DNA of 64,000 nt from Membranipora membranacea (taxonomy: Eukaryota > Bryozoa > Gymnolaemata > Cheilostomatida > Membraniporidae), in assembly GCA_914767715.1 (NCBI GenBank), contig OU612065.1, positions 14,448,001 to 14,512,000 of the forward strand, written 5' to 3'. The notes beneath the pieces were generated by a model. It ran no database searches, was not told where the DNA came from, and worked only from the letters and a program-made list of their open reading frames with translations. A program made the position numbers and the translations under genes. Below, one piece after another: positions 63,601 through 64,000 of this stretch (position 1 is the stretch's first letter; each line of letters opens with the position of its first letter).

Positions 63601-64000
63601 CCAAGAATGAGCACTGTTAGTCAGGACTTTATTTTACTTTGAATGGAGATGTGATGTTCTGATAAGCTCCAGAAGTGAGTGTCCAATAGTTAGCTCATCA
63701 CAATGGGAATTGTTCATAAACTTTGAATGGGGGGAGGCCAAGATAAGACCGTTGGGTGGATCCAAGTGGCTCCGCTCTCAGAGCTATGAGTTATCGCTTT
63801 GATAGTTCATTGTTCTAGAAAGTAACAACATGTTATTATTATTCACCAAGTTTTGGTACTTTACTTTCGAAGGATTGTTACTCCCTTTGAGAACATGATG
63901 CTGCAGTACAGGTTATATTGTTACACCCACTCACCTGCCCAGCTATAGGTTTAGCACAGGCACCGCACAATCCTTTAGTGGAGACAGAGACACCATGTCC
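60658..64000 (-). CDS. PXN: Paxillin, LIM-domain half (5' part outside the window)
   Basis: Focal-adhesion adaptor linking integrins, FAK/vinculin and actin. Five exons in frame: 63935-64000 (continues outside), 63351-63524, 62711-62826, 61208-61322 and 60658-60924; 245 residues are visible. All four LIM domains are complete: LIM1 from [23 protein letters not shown]2 from [20 protein letters not shown]3 from [20 protein letters not shown] and LIM4 from [16 protein letters not shown]. The zinc ligands sit in the expected C-x2-C and H-x2-H/C spacing. The end, [20 protein letters not shown] followed by KLFG, is almost the vertebrate paxillin C-terminus. The N-terminal LD motifs are not in the window, so leupaxin or Hic-5 cannot be formally excluded; invertebrates normally carry a single paxillin. 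Confidence 0.93.

Overview
This is animal (metazoan) nuclear DNA. Every recognisable gene is split by GT-AG introns with consistent phases, the base composition is AT-rich, and the gene set (cilium protein CFAP57, paxillin, a RADIL/RASIP1-type Ras/Rap effector, RAB3GAP1) is animal-specific or shared by animals and their close relatives. Introns are mostly 0.1-3 kb and genes are close together, which suits an invertebrate of modest genome size. The sequence alone does not say which phylum: a sponge, a cnidarian or a tunicate would all fit. I identified proteins by comparing conceptual translations with remembered human families. No search was run.

Layout, left to right: (1) 239-5184 minus, CFAP57, 3' part outside the window; (2) a bidirectional promoter near 5721-5952 with an RFX X-box and an NRF1 site; (3) 5953-8950 plus, JAGN1; (4) 10645-12816 plus, SNX4, converging on (5) 13480-14593 minus, CCDC28; (6) 14789-15768 minus, SMIM13, only about 200 bp upstream of CCDC28 on the same strand; (7) 16094-18456 plus, PSMB5, head to head with SMIM13; (8) 19064-33183 minus, a 12-exon RADIL/RASIP1-family gene; (9) 36738-44864 minus, a 20-exon RAB3GAP1; (10) 45.4-49.1 kb, an intergenic stretch holding foldback elements; (11) 49353-52294 plus, NSMCE2; (12) 54804-55588 and 57068-58191 minus, two small tandem genes for secreted or surface-anchored low-complexity proteins, one His/Asp-rich and one mucin-like; (13) 59225-59570, a nearly perfect 346-bp palindrome; (14) 60658 to the window end, minus, paxillin with all four LIM domains, 5' part outside the window.

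Most genes are unrelated housekeeping, trafficking and signalling genes. SNX4, RAB3GAP1 and JAGN1 act in membrane traffic. The RADIL/RASIP1 homologue and paxillin act in Rap/integrin adhesion. CFAP57 and possibly CCDC28 are cilium-linked. The less ordinary material is a family of palindromic MITE-like repeats, very small palindromes flanked by 7-8 bp direct repeats, the tight SMIM13-CCDC28 pair, an extra N-terminal RA-like domain in the RADIL/RASIP1 homologue, and the tandem surface-protein pair sharing an intron inside the signal peptide. I saw no bacterial-type operons, CRISPR arrays, tRNA/rRNA genes or viral genes.
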